Positions 26,514 through 35,433 of a stretch of 64,000 nucleotides of DNA are shown here, one piece after another (positions within the stretch are counted from its first letter, which is position 1; every line of letters starts with the position of its first letter). Under the pieces are notes generated by a model, which saw only the letters and a list, made by a program, of their open reading frames with translations, was not told the origin of the DNA and searched no databases. The stretch comes from Sporosarcina sp. NCCP-2222 (GTDB lineage Bacteria; Bacillota; Bacilli; Bacillales_A; Planococcaceae): assembly GCF_023168145.1 (NCBI RefSeq), contig NZ_BQYK01000003.1, forward strand, positions 479,819-543,818. Reading direction: 5' to 3'. The position numbers and the translations under genes were made by a program.

Positions 26514-27428
26514 TTGTTAAATACTGAACACAATCATGGACATTCTGTCGCTTCTCTCGTTGCTATTTGGATTAGCCTCATGAGCAATATTGTCCTCACC
26601 ATTTTAAAAATCATTGTCGGCATCCTGTTTAACAGTCCCGTCCTTTTAGCGGACGGCTTTCATAATGCTGGAGATGTGGCCGCTTCTGCCGCCGCTCTGA
26701 CATCCATGCGCATCTCGAAAAGACCAGCCGATGAGGACCATCCCTACGGACACGGTAAAGCTGAAGTGATCGGCTCGGGAATCGTAGCCATCATTCTCGG
26801 GATTGCCGCTTTATATATTGCCTACGAATCCATAATGACATTCTTTGAAGAGCCGGCGAAAGCGAGTGTCATTGCATTAATTACAGCAATCGTTTCACTC
26901 GTCTGGAAACAGGTTCTCTACATTTACACGATGCGAGTCGGTAAAAAGACAAACAGCAAGGGATTGATTGCTACCGCATACGATCATTTGGCGGATGTCT
27001 ATGCGTCACTGGCGGCAGTTGTCGGGATCGGGCTGGCATTGATCGGTGATCTTTATCATATCGGATTCCTGTCATACGGCGACCCGTTTGCCGGAGTTGT
27101 TGTATCTGTCCTCGTTTTACGTCTCGCCTACGAAATCGGCAAGGAGTCGATCGACATTTTGATGGAGAAAAATGTGAGCCATGAGCGTCTGGAGGAGTTC
27201 GCCAAACTGATCCGCTCATTTCCTGAAGTGAAACGGATCGATCGGCTGCGGGCACGGGAACACGGGCACTATATTCTTGTCGATGTCAGAGTAGGAGTCA
27301 GTGGGGAACTGACGATTCAAGAAGGGCATGACATTTCGAGCGCGATTCGGAACTTGATAGTGAAAGAACATGATGATGTCGATGAAGTGCTTGTCCATTT
27401 GAATCCATGGTACCCCGATGAAAATTAG
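26514..27428 (+). CDS. Cation diffusion facilitator (CDF) family metal efflux transporter
   Basis: A 304-residue membrane antiporter of the CDF family, exporting divalent metals such as Zn, Co, Mn or Fe. Six membrane helices in the first 210 residues carry the metal-site motifs ADGFHNAGDVAAS (helix 2) and YDHLADVYASL (helix 5), and HPYGHGKAEVIGS lies between. A cytosolic domain with HxH-type residues (REHGHYILVDV) closes the protein. TTG start behind TTGGAGGG. The metal cannot be assigned. The hairpin right upstream may regulate it. Confidence 0.9.
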   Translation: MLNTEHNHGHSVASLVAIWISLMSNIVLTILKIIVGILFNSPVLLADGFHNAGDVAASAAALTSMRISKRPADEDHPYGHGKAEVIGSGIVAIILGIAALYIAYESIMTFFEEPAKASVIALITAIVSLVWKQVLYIYTMRVGKKTNSKGLIATAYDHLADVYASLAAVVGIGLALIGDLYHIGFLSYGDPFAGVVVSVLVLRLAYEIGKESIDILMEKNVSHERLEEFAKLIRSFPEVKRIDRLRAREHGHYILVDVRVGVSGELTIQEGHDISSAIRNLIVKEHDDVDEVLVHLNPWYPDEN

Positions 27429-27479
27429 ACCAACTTTCAGCGAATGCGCTATACTGGTGAATGAAAAGGAGTTGCTTTT

Positions 27480-28043
27480 ATGTTAAAAGAACGACTAGAG
27501 GAACGGTTAGCATCAACAGCTGGACCCGTCTCCCTCTTTCCAATCGAGAAAGATTATGCACAGCGCCACGGTTTGATTTCCACTCAGCACATCGTTGAGA
27601 AAGAGTGGAGTTTCCAAGTGGTGGAGCGCTGTTTAAAAGAAACAGAAGAGATGGTTCAAGCAGAATCGGAGGGTTTCTTAAACAAACCGATTTCCATATT
27701 GCACAATCCGATTGAGGAATTTCTTTATATTTACTCAGATGACTTTCAACTTGTGAAGGTGGACGGCATTGCTATTGAGGTGGATGATGTTTTTAAAGTC
27801 TACACAGCCCTTTTTGGCCTACAGCTTCAGAAAAAATGGCAGGACAAAATTCAGTCTTTTATTGACAATAAACTATCGGAAGGGCCTTCCAGTGTCCTGT
27901 TTGATACGGATGGCACCTTTAGCGTGAACATCTCTCTGAATGGACTGGAAGGATTCAATGAGAAGCTGGCGATAAGAGAAGTCGTAGCTCATATTTACAA
28001 TTTTCTTTTTGAGCTTCTTGAAACACTAGAGGCCGGAAATTGA
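27480..28043 (+). CDS. Uncharacterised 187-residue protein
   Basis: I do not recognise the family. The protein is soluble, acidic and probably mostly helical, with two halves: about 1-110 with HNPIEEFLYIYSDDFQLV, and 120-187 with VSINLNG-like strands and a helical end. ATG start behind AAAAGGAG. Its stop overlaps the start of the methyltransferase gene by 2 bases, so the two are probably translated together. Confidence 0.75.
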   Translation: MLKERLEERLASTAGPVSLFPIEKDYAQRHGLISTQHIVEKEWSFQVVERCLKETEEMVQAESEGFLNKPISILHNPIEEFLYIYSDDFQLVKVDGIAIEVDDVFKVYTALFGLQLQKKWQDKIQSFIDNKLSEGPSSVLFDTDGTFSVNISLNGLEGFNEKLAIREVVAHIYNFLFELLETLEAGN

Positions 28044-28984
28044 AGCCTGCTAATCAGGAGTTCATTTACACATACATCCGCCACATAGATGAACACGATC
28101 TATGCAGACTGGAAATGCGGTCTTTTTTCGGAACACATAGCGAGGCGAATGTGTTGAAGAGTGAAGTGGAGATCGATCCAAGCCGCAGCCCATTCATGAA
28201 AGAGCGGTTGGAAGTGATATGGAGTAGCGAGAGCTGGGAAGGGTTCCTTTCTCAAGCTAGAGTCTTCATCCCGCCTTCCACGTTCAAAACAACCTGTCTG
28301 AATACGATGGATATGGAAGAAACGAAGAAAATTCCTCATCCGGACAGGCGCAGGCTCGAACGCGAAGTAGGTGAATCCATTCAAGGAGAAGCGGATTTGC
28401 TGGAGCCGTCCATTGAGTATGGTTTTATTCAAATGAACGGAAAATGGTACTTCGGCTTATTGGAAAAAAGCTTGCCGATTTGGAAGTCACATGAGCAGAA
28501 GCCTCATATGTATTCAACAGCATTGGGCACCCGACTCGCCCGGGCAGTGGCGAATATAGCAGTGCCGCATCCGGCTGGAATCCGTGCTATCGATCCTTGC
28601 TGTGGCATCGGTACAGTACTTGTGGAGGCCCGTTCGATGGGAATTGATATCGTCGGCCGGGATATTAACCCCCTTGTTTGTAAAGGATCCAGAAAAAACT
28701 TAGCATACTTCGGTTTGTCCGGTGAAGTAGTAAAAGGGCCGATTGCTGAAGTAAGCGATACATATGACGTGGCGATCATTGATATGCCGTACAATCTGTT
28801 TACACATATTACTTCCGAGGGACAGCAATCCATTCTTTCGGAAGCCCGCAGAATTACGGATAAGCTGGTCGTTGTCACGATAGAACCGATGGATCAGATG
28901 ATTAAAAATGCAGGGTTTACAATTGTGGACAGATGTATTGCCAAAAAAGGAACGTTTGAAAGACAAGTCGTCGTTTGTGAATAA
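28040..28984 (+). CDS. TRM11-like SAM-dependent RNA methyltransferase
   Basis: A 314-residue protein. The C-terminal Rossmann part shows the SAM site DPCCGIGTVLVEA (about 194-206), the acidic turn IVGRDINPLVCKGSRKN, and the N-6 type catalytic motif DMPYNL (about 252-257), as in TRM11/THUMP-type tRNA guanine or adenine methylases. The N-terminal 150 residues are a substrate-binding part that I could not assign. TTG start overlapping the previous stop. The RNA target is unknown. Confidence 0.82.
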   Translation: MKPANQEFIYTYIRHIDEHDLCRLEMRSFFGTHSEANVLKSEVEIDPSRSPFMKERLEVIWSSESWEGFLSQARVFIPPSTFKTTCLNTMDMEETKKIPHPDRRRLEREVGESIQGEADLLEPSIEYGFIQMNGKWYFGLLEKSLPIWKSHEQKPHMYSTALGTRLARAVANIAVPHPAGIRAIDPCCGIGTVLVEARSMGIDIVGRDINPLVCKGSRKNLAYFGLSGEVVKGPIAEVSDTYDVAIIDMPYNLFTHITSEGQQSILSEARRITDKLVVVTIEPMDQMIKNAGFTIVDRCIAKKGTFERQVVVCE

Positions 28985-29010
28985 ACACAATTTTGCAACA
29001 ACTCATCATG

Positions 29011-29050
29011 AAAAAGGTGGAAAAACCGAATTGGTTTCTCCACCTTTTAT
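29011..29050. terminator. Bidirectional terminator between methylase and aminopeptidase genes
   Basis: AAAAGGTGG and CCACCTTTT pair, with further pairing inside (AAACC/GGTTT), and T-runs lie on both strands. Confidence 0.8.
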
Positions 29051-29071
29051 TGATTGAGACATACGTCATGC

Positions 29072-30445
29072 TTATTCCGAAATTTTCACTGTATAGTCCG
29101 CCAGCAATCTTGCTCCATAGCCTGTTGCGGATTTCGCATAGTAGCCCGATGCAGATGAATGATTCATCATGCCCGCCATATCGACGTGTAGCCACTTGCT
29201 GTTTTCCGGCACGAAACGGCGCAGGAATAAACCGGCTGTTATCGATCCTGCAAAATTCAAGGTACTAATATTGTTCATATCTGCGTAGTCGCTCGCCAGT
29301 GTTTTATCATAGGCATCCACGAGCGGCATCGGCCATACAAAGTCGCCATTTTCGTCTCCGACTTTTTTCATGACATGAGATAATTCCTCGTCTCCGAAAA
29401 CTCCGCCCAGTCCTGTGCCAAGCGCATTGACAATTGCACCTGTCAAAGTTGCAATATCTACGATATATTCAGCATCCAATTCGCCTGCACGAAGTAATGC
29501 ATCCGCCAAAATGAGGCGTCCTTCCGCATCGGTATTGCCGACTTGGACTGTTGTTCCATTTTTATAATGAATCACTTCACCAGGATACACTGCCGTATTA
29601 TCCGGTGCGTTTTCAACGATTGGAATTAGTGCCACGACATTTACCTTCGCATTGGACTGTACAAGCAGTTGCATCGCACCTGCTACTGCCGCCGAACCGC
29701 CCATATCCATCCGCATGTCGCTTAAATCCTTGCCGCTCTTCAAACTAATCCCGCCAGTATCGAACGTAACGCCTTTTCCGACTAGTGCGACCAATGGCTT
29801 GGATGCGTCCCCTTGATAGGCAATCTCGACAAAGGAAGGGCTGTATTTGGATCCGCGGCAAACTGTCAACACGCCGTTCATCTCCATTTTCTCCAGCTGC
29901 TCCTTGCCATAGACAGTCACTTCAGCTGTTGTGCCGGCAAATTTCTCTTTCAGCACATCAGGGTACGTTTCCGGGTTCAGCACATTGGACACTTCATTCA
30001 TCAAATCCCGGGAGAACGCCATAGCCGCCGCACGAATCTGTCCGGCTTGAACAGCCTCTGCGGAGCCTGCCACTTCGAGTTCAGCCTTGCTGTCGTCCGC
30101 TTTGGATTTATACGAATTGAAATGGTAGGAACCGAGATCCCAACCTTCAACAAATGCAGTTACCGCTTTCTCTTTATCCAGTTTTGCGAAAGCCGCAGCA
30201 ATCGTATCGTCCCCTACTAACGCTTTCTCCACTTTTTGGGCTGCCAAACCGCGAGCGATGTCGCCAGCAATGGAACGGACTTTCTCAAGTGTCAGGTCCT
30301 TTTCTTTTACTTCCTTCAGGACAACGACTTGCTCATCATCAAGCAATAACGAACAATGCGTTCCTTTTTGTCTGGAGACATATTGCTTCCGTGCTTCATT
30401 CTCTACTACCCTTTTGTCATTCTCTAATAAAATTGTCACAGCCAT
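29072..30445 (-). CDS. pepA: M17 family leucyl aminopeptidase
   Basis: A 457-residue cytosolic metallo-aminopeptidase that removes N-terminal residues from peptides. The M17 active site NTDAEGRLILADAL is intact, and GKGVTFDTGGISLK carries the catalytic Lys and metal-binding Asp; the final metal ligands lie in RMDMGGSAAVAG. The ATG at 30445 is preferred to an in-frame TTG two codons earlier because it is better spaced from GGTGGGGG. Likely the last gene of a short unit with the two small genes upstream, though about 70 bases separate them. Confidence 0.92.
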   Translation of the reverse strand: MAVTILLENDKRVVENEARKQYVSRQKGTHCSLLLDDEQVVVLKEVKEKDLTLEKVRSIAGDIARGLAAQKVEKALVGDDTIAAAFAKLDKEKAVTAFVEGWDLGSYHFNSYKSKADDSKAELEVAGSAEAVQAGQIRAAAMAFSRDLMNEVSNVLNPETYPDVLKEKFAGTTAEVTVYGKEQLEKMEMNGVLTVCRGSKYSPSFVEIAYQGDASKPLVALVGKGVTFDTGGISLKSGKDLSDMRMDMGGSAAVAGAMQLLVQSNAKVNVVALIPIVENAPDNTAVYPGEVIHYKNGTTVQVGNTDAEGRLILADALLRAGELDAEYIVDIATLTGAIVNALGTGLGGVFGDEELSHVMKKVGDENGDFVWPMPLVDAYDKTLASDYADMNNISTLNFAGSITAGLFLRRFVPENSKWLHVDMAGMMNHSSASGYYAKSATGYGARLLADYTVKISE

Positions 30446-30516
30446 TCTCAAAAACCCCCACCTTATTTATTTCGACTCTAGAAGTAGTTTATCATATAGT
30501 GAGGATTTTGAAAGAA

Positions 30517-30669
30517 TTATCTTTTATGTGAAATAACAAGGCAAAATGTCGCAAATGGCCCCAAAAGTAAGGAAAGAAGGAACCAGTTCAACCCGCTCCT
30601 GTTTTTTCCTTGGGCGATTCCTGCATTAATGAGAGCCAGCGTTCCCCATCCAACGAAGTATTCATTCAT
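30517..30669 (-). CDS. Small membrane protein, 50 residues
   Basis: A 50-codon frame with a strong ribosome site (GGAGGGTGA, 6 bases before ATG 30667-30669). It overlaps the end of the preceding gene by 8 bases, which argues for real, coupled translation. The product has two hydrophobic helices (YFVGWGTLALINAGIAQ and LNWFLLSLLLGPFATFCLVI) joined by a basic loop (GKNRSG) and ends in HKR. Family not recognised; a small inner-membrane protein, perhaps acting with its 152-residue neighbour. Confidence 0.75.
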   Translation of the reverse strand: MNEYFVGWGTLALINAGIAQGKNRSGLNWFLLSLLLGPFATFCLVISHKR

Positions 30670-31120
30670 TCTTTTCACCCTCCGTTCTACGATCTTTTAA
30701 GAAACGGCTCGCTTCCAAAAGATCATTTGTACAAAGTTGTACGTCATGCGGAGCAAATACCGCCCTGTCCTCAGCGTCCGTATAATCGGACAAAGGAATC
30801 GAGTTAAAGAATTTTTTCCACTTGTGCTGCTGCTCCAGCTTTTTATATTCCTTCTGTATTTCTTCATAATCAATTTTATTGATGACAAAGACAGGACGTT
30901 TTGGATCAACGTTTGGGAATCTCTCATATAAAATCGTTAAATGTTCTTGATTGAACTCCTCGTTCACAATATAAGAGGAGGTGCCGACATTTTCAGCCGC
31001 ATCCATCAATTCGTCCGTCCATGTTTCGAACTGGTGATCATCCACCTGGCCATCAGAAAAAATTCCAACACCATAATAAACTATATTGTCTGCTTCTTGC
31101 TTCTTTTTTCTTCCGAACAT
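30662..31120 (-). CDS. Uncharacterised 152-residue acidic protein
   Basis: Not recognised. The protein starts with a basic patch (MFGRKKK), then an acidic soluble body with strands and helices (VYYGVGIFSDG, TILYERFPNVDPKRPVFVIN) and a charged tail (DRRTEGEKNE). No signal or membrane segment. ATG start behind GAGGGAAG. Its end overlaps the 50-residue membrane protein. Divergent from the padR gene. Confidence 0.75.
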   Translation of the reverse strand: MFGRKKKQEADNIVYYGVGIFSDGQVDDHQFETWTDELMDAAENVGTSSYIVNEEFNQEHLTILYERFPNVDPKRPVFVINKIDYEEIQKEYKKLEQQHKWKKFFNSIPLSDYTDAEDRAVFAPHDVQLCTNDLLEASRFLKDRRTEGEKNE

Positions 31121-31225
31121 TGTGCTTCCCTCATTTCTGTTACCTCTTTCTTACGAATCGGCTTTTAAAAGGTTCCCAAAAATATTTTATTCAGTACCTT
31201 GCAATGAATAATACTGGATGTTATA

Positions 31226-31254
31226 TTGTTTACAACAGTACTGTGCAATACATA
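31226..31254 (+). promoter_or_regulatory. Promoter and putative PadR operator
   Basis: TTGTTT (31226-31231), 17-base spacer, TACATA (31249-31254). The interrupted dyad ACTGTG...CATAGT (31241-31257) over the -10 resembles operators of PadR-type repressors that control themselves. Confidence 0.55.
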
Positions 31255-31279
31255 GTAGTGTAGGAAAGGAGGCTATGTC

Positions 31280-31603
31280 ATGAATATCCAATTTAAAAAA
31301 GGAGTTTTGAATTTATGTGTTCTCGTCCTCCTGGATAAGCAGGATCGCTATGGCTATGAACTCGTTCAAAAAATCTCCGATCAAATTTCTATATCGGAAG
31401 GTTCGGTCTATCCCCTGTTGCGCCGGCTGACAAAGGAAGGCTATTTTACAACCTATCTGAAAGAATCCAACGAAGGGCCGCCTCGTAAATATTATCAACT
31501 GACTGAGACGGGACGGAAATACTTGCACGAACAATTGGAAGAATGGCGGGCTTTCACGAACGGCGTTAATACTTTGATTGAGGAAGGTGTTCACAATGAC
31601 TGA
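31280..31603 (+). CDS. PadR family transcriptional regulator
   Basis: A 107-residue winged-helix repressor. Helix-turn-helix and wing are in [32 protein letters not shown], followed by [13 protein letters not shown] as in subfamily PadR/LmrR-type regulators; a short C-terminal helix serves dimer contacts. ATG start behind AAAGGAGG. The gene overlaps the DUF1700/DUF4097 gene by 8 bases; such pairs are common in Firmicutes and are probably autoregulated. The inducer is unknown but cell-envelope stress is a common theme. Confidence 0.9.
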   Translation: MNIQFKKGVLNLCVLVLLDKQDRYGYELVQKISDQISISEGSVYPLLRRLTKEGYFTTYLKESNEGPPRKYYQLTETGRKYLHEQLEEWRAFTNGVNTLIEEGVHND

Positions 31604-32627
31604 AGTACAATTTATTTCAAAGCTTGAACGGGCTCTCGCACGGCTTCCGCTCGACGAACGGAATGATATTTTACAAGATATCCGGGAGTATTTTCTCCAT
31701 GGCAGAACAGATGGCAAATCGGATGATGAGATTGCCGCTTCTCTCGGCTCGCCTTCAAAAATTGCAGCAGAGCTGCTTGCATCGTATCCGTTTTCTGAAC
31801 AGAAGACAGTGGAATCGAATGCTTCAGATCAGGTTATCACAATCCAGAACGATCGGTATGAGAATGTCGATATCCAAGTGCAGCACGGTTCACTCACTTT
31901 GCTGCCATCAGCAAATTCAGTGACGACAGTCGAACTGACAGGTGCGAACGAACGGATGGAATTGGAGGCAGAGGTGATCGGGGACACACTCGTCGTGAAA
32001 CTTCGCAATAAATTCCATTGGTCCTTCCTCTTCAACTTTAATGTAAAGGCGGTGGCATTACGCGTGTTTATTCCTAAAAAGCTTTACCAGTCTATTTCGA
32101 TGAAAACAGATAATGGCCGAATTGAGACCGAAAAGATGCTATGTAAATCTATGACGGCTGAGACGGATAACGGACGCGTCGTCGTGACAGAAGTGGCAAC
32201 ATCCTTCTTGCACGCGGAATCGGACAATGGCCGGATTGAAATTGAAAAGGTACAGACCGATCTGTTGAAAGCAAAAACAGACAACGGACGAGTCAGCTTG
32301 CGCTATGTCGATGCAGAGACCGTTTACGCAGAATCCGATAACGGACGGATTGAACTGGAGGAAGTCTCCGGAGAAGTGACAGCCATAACAGATAACGGAC
32401 GCATCGTATGTAATTCTGAAGAAATCAATCGGAACATCGACTTCCAAACGGACAACGGAAGCATAGAACTCCATTCTCGCACAACACCGACAGACGTCAC
32501 GATCTATGCGAAAACAGGGCATGGACGAATCGATGTATACGGTGAGAAAAACAAGAAAACTGTGTTCGGCAACGGTTTCCATACTGTCAAACTGAAGACA
32601 GATAACGGACGAATTACTGTTCGATAA
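31596..32627 (+). CDS. DUF1700 (HAAS) / DUF4097 protein with DNGR beta-solenoid repeats
   Basis: A 343-residue protein from ATG 31596. About residues 1-60 form the helical HAAS/DUF1700 domain ([20 protein letters not shown]) thought to sense or bind a partner. From about 150 to the end are 9 copies of a T/S-D-N-G-R-like turn spaced about 18-22 residues, which should fold into a beta-solenoid (DUF4097). There is no signal or membrane segment, so it appears cytosolic. It is coupled to the padR gene. Role unknown. Confidence 0.85.
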   Translation: MTEVQFISKLERALARLPLDERNDILQDIREYFLHGRTDGKSDDEIAASLGSPSKIAAELLASYPFSEQKTVESNASDQVITIQNDRYENVDIQVQHGSLTLLPSANSVTTVELTGANERMELEAEVIGDTLVVKLRNKFHWSFLFNFNVKAVALRVFIPKKLYQSISMKTDNGRIETEKMLCKSMTAETDNGRVVVTEVATSFLHAESDNGRIEIEKVQTDLLKAKTDNGRVSLRYVDAETVYAESDNGRIELEEVSGEVTAITDNGRIVCNSEEINRNIDFQTDNGSIELHSRTTPTDVTIYAKTGHGRIDVYGEKNKKTVFGNGFHTVKLKTDNGRITVR

Positions 32628-32684
32628 GCTATGTATACTTTCAATAGAAAGCTGTCCACTTAAAGCGGCATGCAATATACTTTA

Positions 32685-32711
32685 AAAACTCCCCTATGAA
32701 GGGAGTTTTTT
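32685..32711 (+). terminator. Terminator of the padR operon
   Basis: AAAACTCCC and GGGAGTTTT pair around a short loop, followed by more T. Confidence 0.85.
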
Positions 32712-32889
32712 ATTTCCTCCTACACTGTCTTATGGATCTTCCGCACCTTCATAACTTCCATCTACTTATCCGTTCAAATCCACTTGTTCCAGATCGATCG
32801 CCGGAGAATTAAAAAATATCGGCTGAATATGATATAGTTAACTGCAACAACCAAGCATTCAATTCATTGCAAAGAAAAGGTGATGGATC

Positions 32890-33339
32890 ATGACGACAAT
32901 TTATGTTGACGGAGATGGCTGTCCCGTTGTGAATGAAACGATAGGTGTAGCCAAATACTTTAAGCTGTCTTGTGTGCTCATCTGCGACACAGCTCATGAA
33001 ATGCATCGAGAAGGCGCCGAGACAATCATCGTTTCTAAGGGAGCTGATGCGGTCGATTTCGTGCTCGTTAACCGAGTGAAAAAAGGTGATATCGTCGTGA
33101 CGCAAGATTATGGCTTGGCTGCCATGGTGCTTGCTAAGCAAGGATACCCGATTGACCAGAATGGCAGGCTCTATACGAATGATAATATCGATCAATTGCT
33201 TTACGCGAGACATACAGCGCAAAAAGTGCGCATGGCGGGAGGACGGCTGCGCGGACCGAAAAAGAGGACGAAAGACCAAACGGAATCCTTCGTAAACAGC
33301 TTGCGTGATTTGTGCCGAGCAATCCTTCCCTCTCCATAA
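32890..33339 (+). CDS. yqxD: UPF0178 / DUF188 family protein (YaiI/YqxD)
   Basis: A 149-residue protein of the YaiI/YqxD family, which has a PIN/NYN-like nuclease fold. Conserved acidic positions are in IYVDGDGCPV (about 4-13), GADAVDF and VVTQDYGLAA. The basic C-terminal motif GGRLRGPKKRTKDQ is also typical. ATG start behind AAAGGTGATGG. Single gene; role unproven, though an RNase is possible. Confidence 0.9.
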   Translation: MTTIYVDGDGCPVVNETIGVAKYFKLSCVLICDTAHEMHREGAETIIVSKGADAVDFVLVNRVKKGDIVVTQDYGLAAMVLAKQGYPIDQNGRLYTNDNIDQLLYARHTAQKVRMAGGRLRGPKKRTKDQTESFVNSLRDLCRAILPSP

Positions 33340-33744
33340 CGATAAAACTGCTTTGTGGCTTACTGGGCCGCATTGCGGTTTGTACTAGATATTTTCCATT
33401 TAAGGAAGTAGGCATGGCCAGCTCATATATTTCTTAAATGGTTACTAACACCGCAAATCTTTCACTGGTATGGCAATTTTTCCTGCAACATGGACTGGCC
33501 ATCTGCAATTTCCGATACTCTTCAACTTAACAAAAGTTATAGATTCCTCACCCTAGATTACCTTCTTCCCTCTTTTTTTACACCTTAGATCTCTAGCCTT
33601 CACCTTATCATGAATCTTTTTAGGACAAGTCTGCATATGTTTAACAACCTAGCAAGTAAGGGAATTCAATGATAGATACATATTCCCTTTTACAATAAAC
33701 GGAACGCATTTGAACAGTGTGATTATGAAAATTGGAGGTTACTC
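33340..33744. other. Non-coding gap before bpsA
   Basis: About 400 AT-rich bases with no supported gene. A small CCGCATTGCGG hairpin near the left end may end yqxD. A perfect 8-bp inverted repeat at 33658-33689 precedes bpsA. Confidence 0.5.
33658..33689. repeat. Inverted repeat AAGGGAAT / ATTCCCTT upstream of bpsA
   Basis: Perfect 8-bp arms separated by 16 bases, about 55 bases before the bpsA start. It could be an operator or a weak hairpin. Confidence 0.5.
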
Positions 33745-34824
33745 ATGCCGAAAATCCAATCAGTTAGTACATTCGAGCCGCCTTTCGAAGTAAAACAGGA
33801 GGCAGCTGTTGAACTGACCCGCTCCTTATTCAGCGAGAAATTCAAGGATATTGAGCGGCTTTTACGCGTCTTTCAAAATGGAGACATTGAAAAGCGTGAT
33901 GTTTGCATGCCGCTCGATTGGTACGGAAAGCATCATGATTTTGAGGAAAGAAATGAACTGTATATCGCCCATGCCGTAGAATTTGGGGCTGCGGCCATCC
34001 GTAAGTGTTTAGTTGGTGAAGGCATGCTGGATGGGCCGGTTGCGGAGCGGGAGATTGACGCGATATTTTTCATTTCCAGTACTGGTCTGGCGACGCCGAG
34101 CATCGAAGCAAGGATCATGAATCGCCTCCCCTTCCGTGATGACGTGAAGCGGATACCGATATGGGGGCTGGGTTGTGCTGGAGGGGCAGCCGGCATCAGC
34201 CGGGCTTTTGAATATTGCCAAGCCTTTCCCGAAGCGAAAGTTCTTGTGCTTGCTGTCGAGTTATGCAGCCTCACCTTCCAAAAAGACGATTACACAAAAA
34301 GCAATCTAGTCGGCGTTTCCTTGTTTTCGGATGGTGTCGCTTGCGCACTTATTACAGGAGACCAGTCTTCCATCTCTTCCAGCCACCCAAAACCGGCTAT
34401 TCTGTCGACCACTTCGAAAATGATGCCCGATTCGGAAGATGTGATGGGCTGGGATATTAAAAATAATGGGCTGTACGTTGTCTTTTCGAAAAGCATTCCT
34501 TCTATCATTACCAATTGGCTCGGACCCTTTGTCCATGAATTTTTAGACAGAAATGCACTGTCACAGAAGGAAATCACCCACTTTGTCGCCCATCCAGGCG
34601 GCAAGAAAGTGTTGCAAGCGTACGAGGAGGCTCTTCATTTTGATTCGACTAAGACCGAAATTTCACGGAACGTTTTACGGCAGCACGGCAATATGTCGTC
34701 ACCTACCGTCCTCTATGTCTTAAAAGAGTTTATGAATCAATCGCCTTCTAAAGGAGAATATGGATTGATGGCGGCATTAGGTCCAGGATTTTGCGGTGAA
34801 TTGCTGCTATTGCGTTGGGAGTGA
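33745..34824 (+). CDS. bpsA: Type III polyketide synthase (BpsA/BcsA, chalcone-synthase-like)
   Basis: A 359-residue ketosynthase that extends fatty acyl-CoA with malonyl-CoA to make alkylpyrones. The catalytic triad is complete: Cys in GLGCAGGAAGI (about 143), His in HFVAHPGGKK (about 287) and Asn in RQHGNMSSPT (about 320). The C-terminal GPGFCGELLLL loop is typical. ATG behind GGAGGT. It is followed 9 bases later by the methyltransferase gene bpsB, as in B. subtilis (bcsA-ypbQ), where the product is O-methylated. Confidence 0.92.
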   Translation: MPKIQSVSTFEPPFEVKQEAAVELTRSLFSEKFKDIERLLRVFQNGDIEKRDVCMPLDWYGKHHDFEERNELYIAHAVEFGAAAIRKCLVGEGMLDGPVAEREIDAIFFISSTGLATPSIEARIMNRLPFRDDVKRIPIWGLGCAGGAAGISRAFEYCQAFPEAKVLVLAVELCSLTFQKDDYTKSNLVGVSLFSDGVACALITGDQSSISSSHPKPAILSTTSKMMPDSEDVMGWDIKNNGLYVVFSKSIPSIITNWLGPFVHEFLDRNALSQKEITHFVAHPGGKKVLQAYEEALHFDSTKTEISRNVLRQHGNMSSPTVLYVLKEFMNQSPSKGEYGLMAALGPGFCGELLLLRWE

Positions 34825-34833
34825 GGTGCCATC

Positions 34834-35367
34834 ATGTTATTTTATTGGATTATCGGGATTGTCATCGTCCAAAGGCTGATAGAATTGCTCGTTGCCCGGA
34901 GAAATGAGAGGTGGATGAAAAGCCAAGGTGCCATTGAAGCAGGCGCATCGCATTATCGGTATATGGTAGCCATGCATGTTTGCTTTTTTGTTTCATTGCT
35001 AGCAGAAGTTTTCTATTTCAACCTGTCCCCTCCTCCACTCTGGCCAGTTTGGCTTAGCATTTTCCTGCTCGCTCAAGTGATGAGGATCTGGTGTCTCGCT
35101 TCTTTAGGGAAGTACTGGAATACAAAAATCATCGTCTTGCCAGGTGCCAATGTCGTACGGAGAGGCCCGTACAAATTCATCCGGCATCCAAATTACGTGA
35201 TTGTCGCGACGGAACTGCTCGTATTGCCTTTGTTATTTAACGCGTACTTTACTGCGATCTTATTTACGTTATTAAACATTTGGATGATGACCGTCCGGAT
35301 TCCGGAAGAAGAGGAAGCGCTCAAAAATGAAACAGACTATCAGGATGTCTTCTCAATTAAGTCATAA
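34834..35367 (+). CDS. bpsB: Isoprenylcysteine carboxyl methyltransferase family protein (BpsB/YpbQ)
   Basis: A 177-residue membrane methyltransferase with four or five helices. The ICMT-type SAM-binding motif RRGPYKFIRHPNYV (about 108-121) and the final EEEALKNE are present. In B. subtilis the equivalent enzyme methylates alkylpyrones made by BpsA to alkylpyrone methyl ethers. Same operon as bpsA and terminated right after. Confidence 0.92.
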   Translation: MLFYWIIGIVIVQRLIELLVARRNERWMKSQGAIEAGASHYRYMVAMHVCFFVSLLAEVFYFNLSPPPLWPVWLSIFLLAQVMRIWCLASLGKYWNTKIIVLPGANVVRRGPYKFIRHPNYVIVATELLVLPLLFNAYFTAILFTLLNIWMMTVRIPEEEEALKNETDYQDVFSIKS

Positions 35368-35383
35368 GAAATTTAGAAACAGG

Positions 35384-35419
35384 AAAGGCGAGGGCCAAAT
35401 TGCTACCCTCGCCTTTTTT
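35384..35419. terminator. Terminator of bpsAB, probably shared with the NhaC gene
   Basis: AAAGGCGAGGG and CCCTCGCCTTT form an 11-bp stem with an 11-base loop, followed by TTT. Confidence 0.85.
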
Positions 35420-35433
35420 GTTACAGTGGATTG

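Noticed and set aside
32139..32675. Minus-strand frame of 178 codons opposite the DUF4097 gene
   Set aside because: Its repeats mirror the DNGR codons of the real gene.
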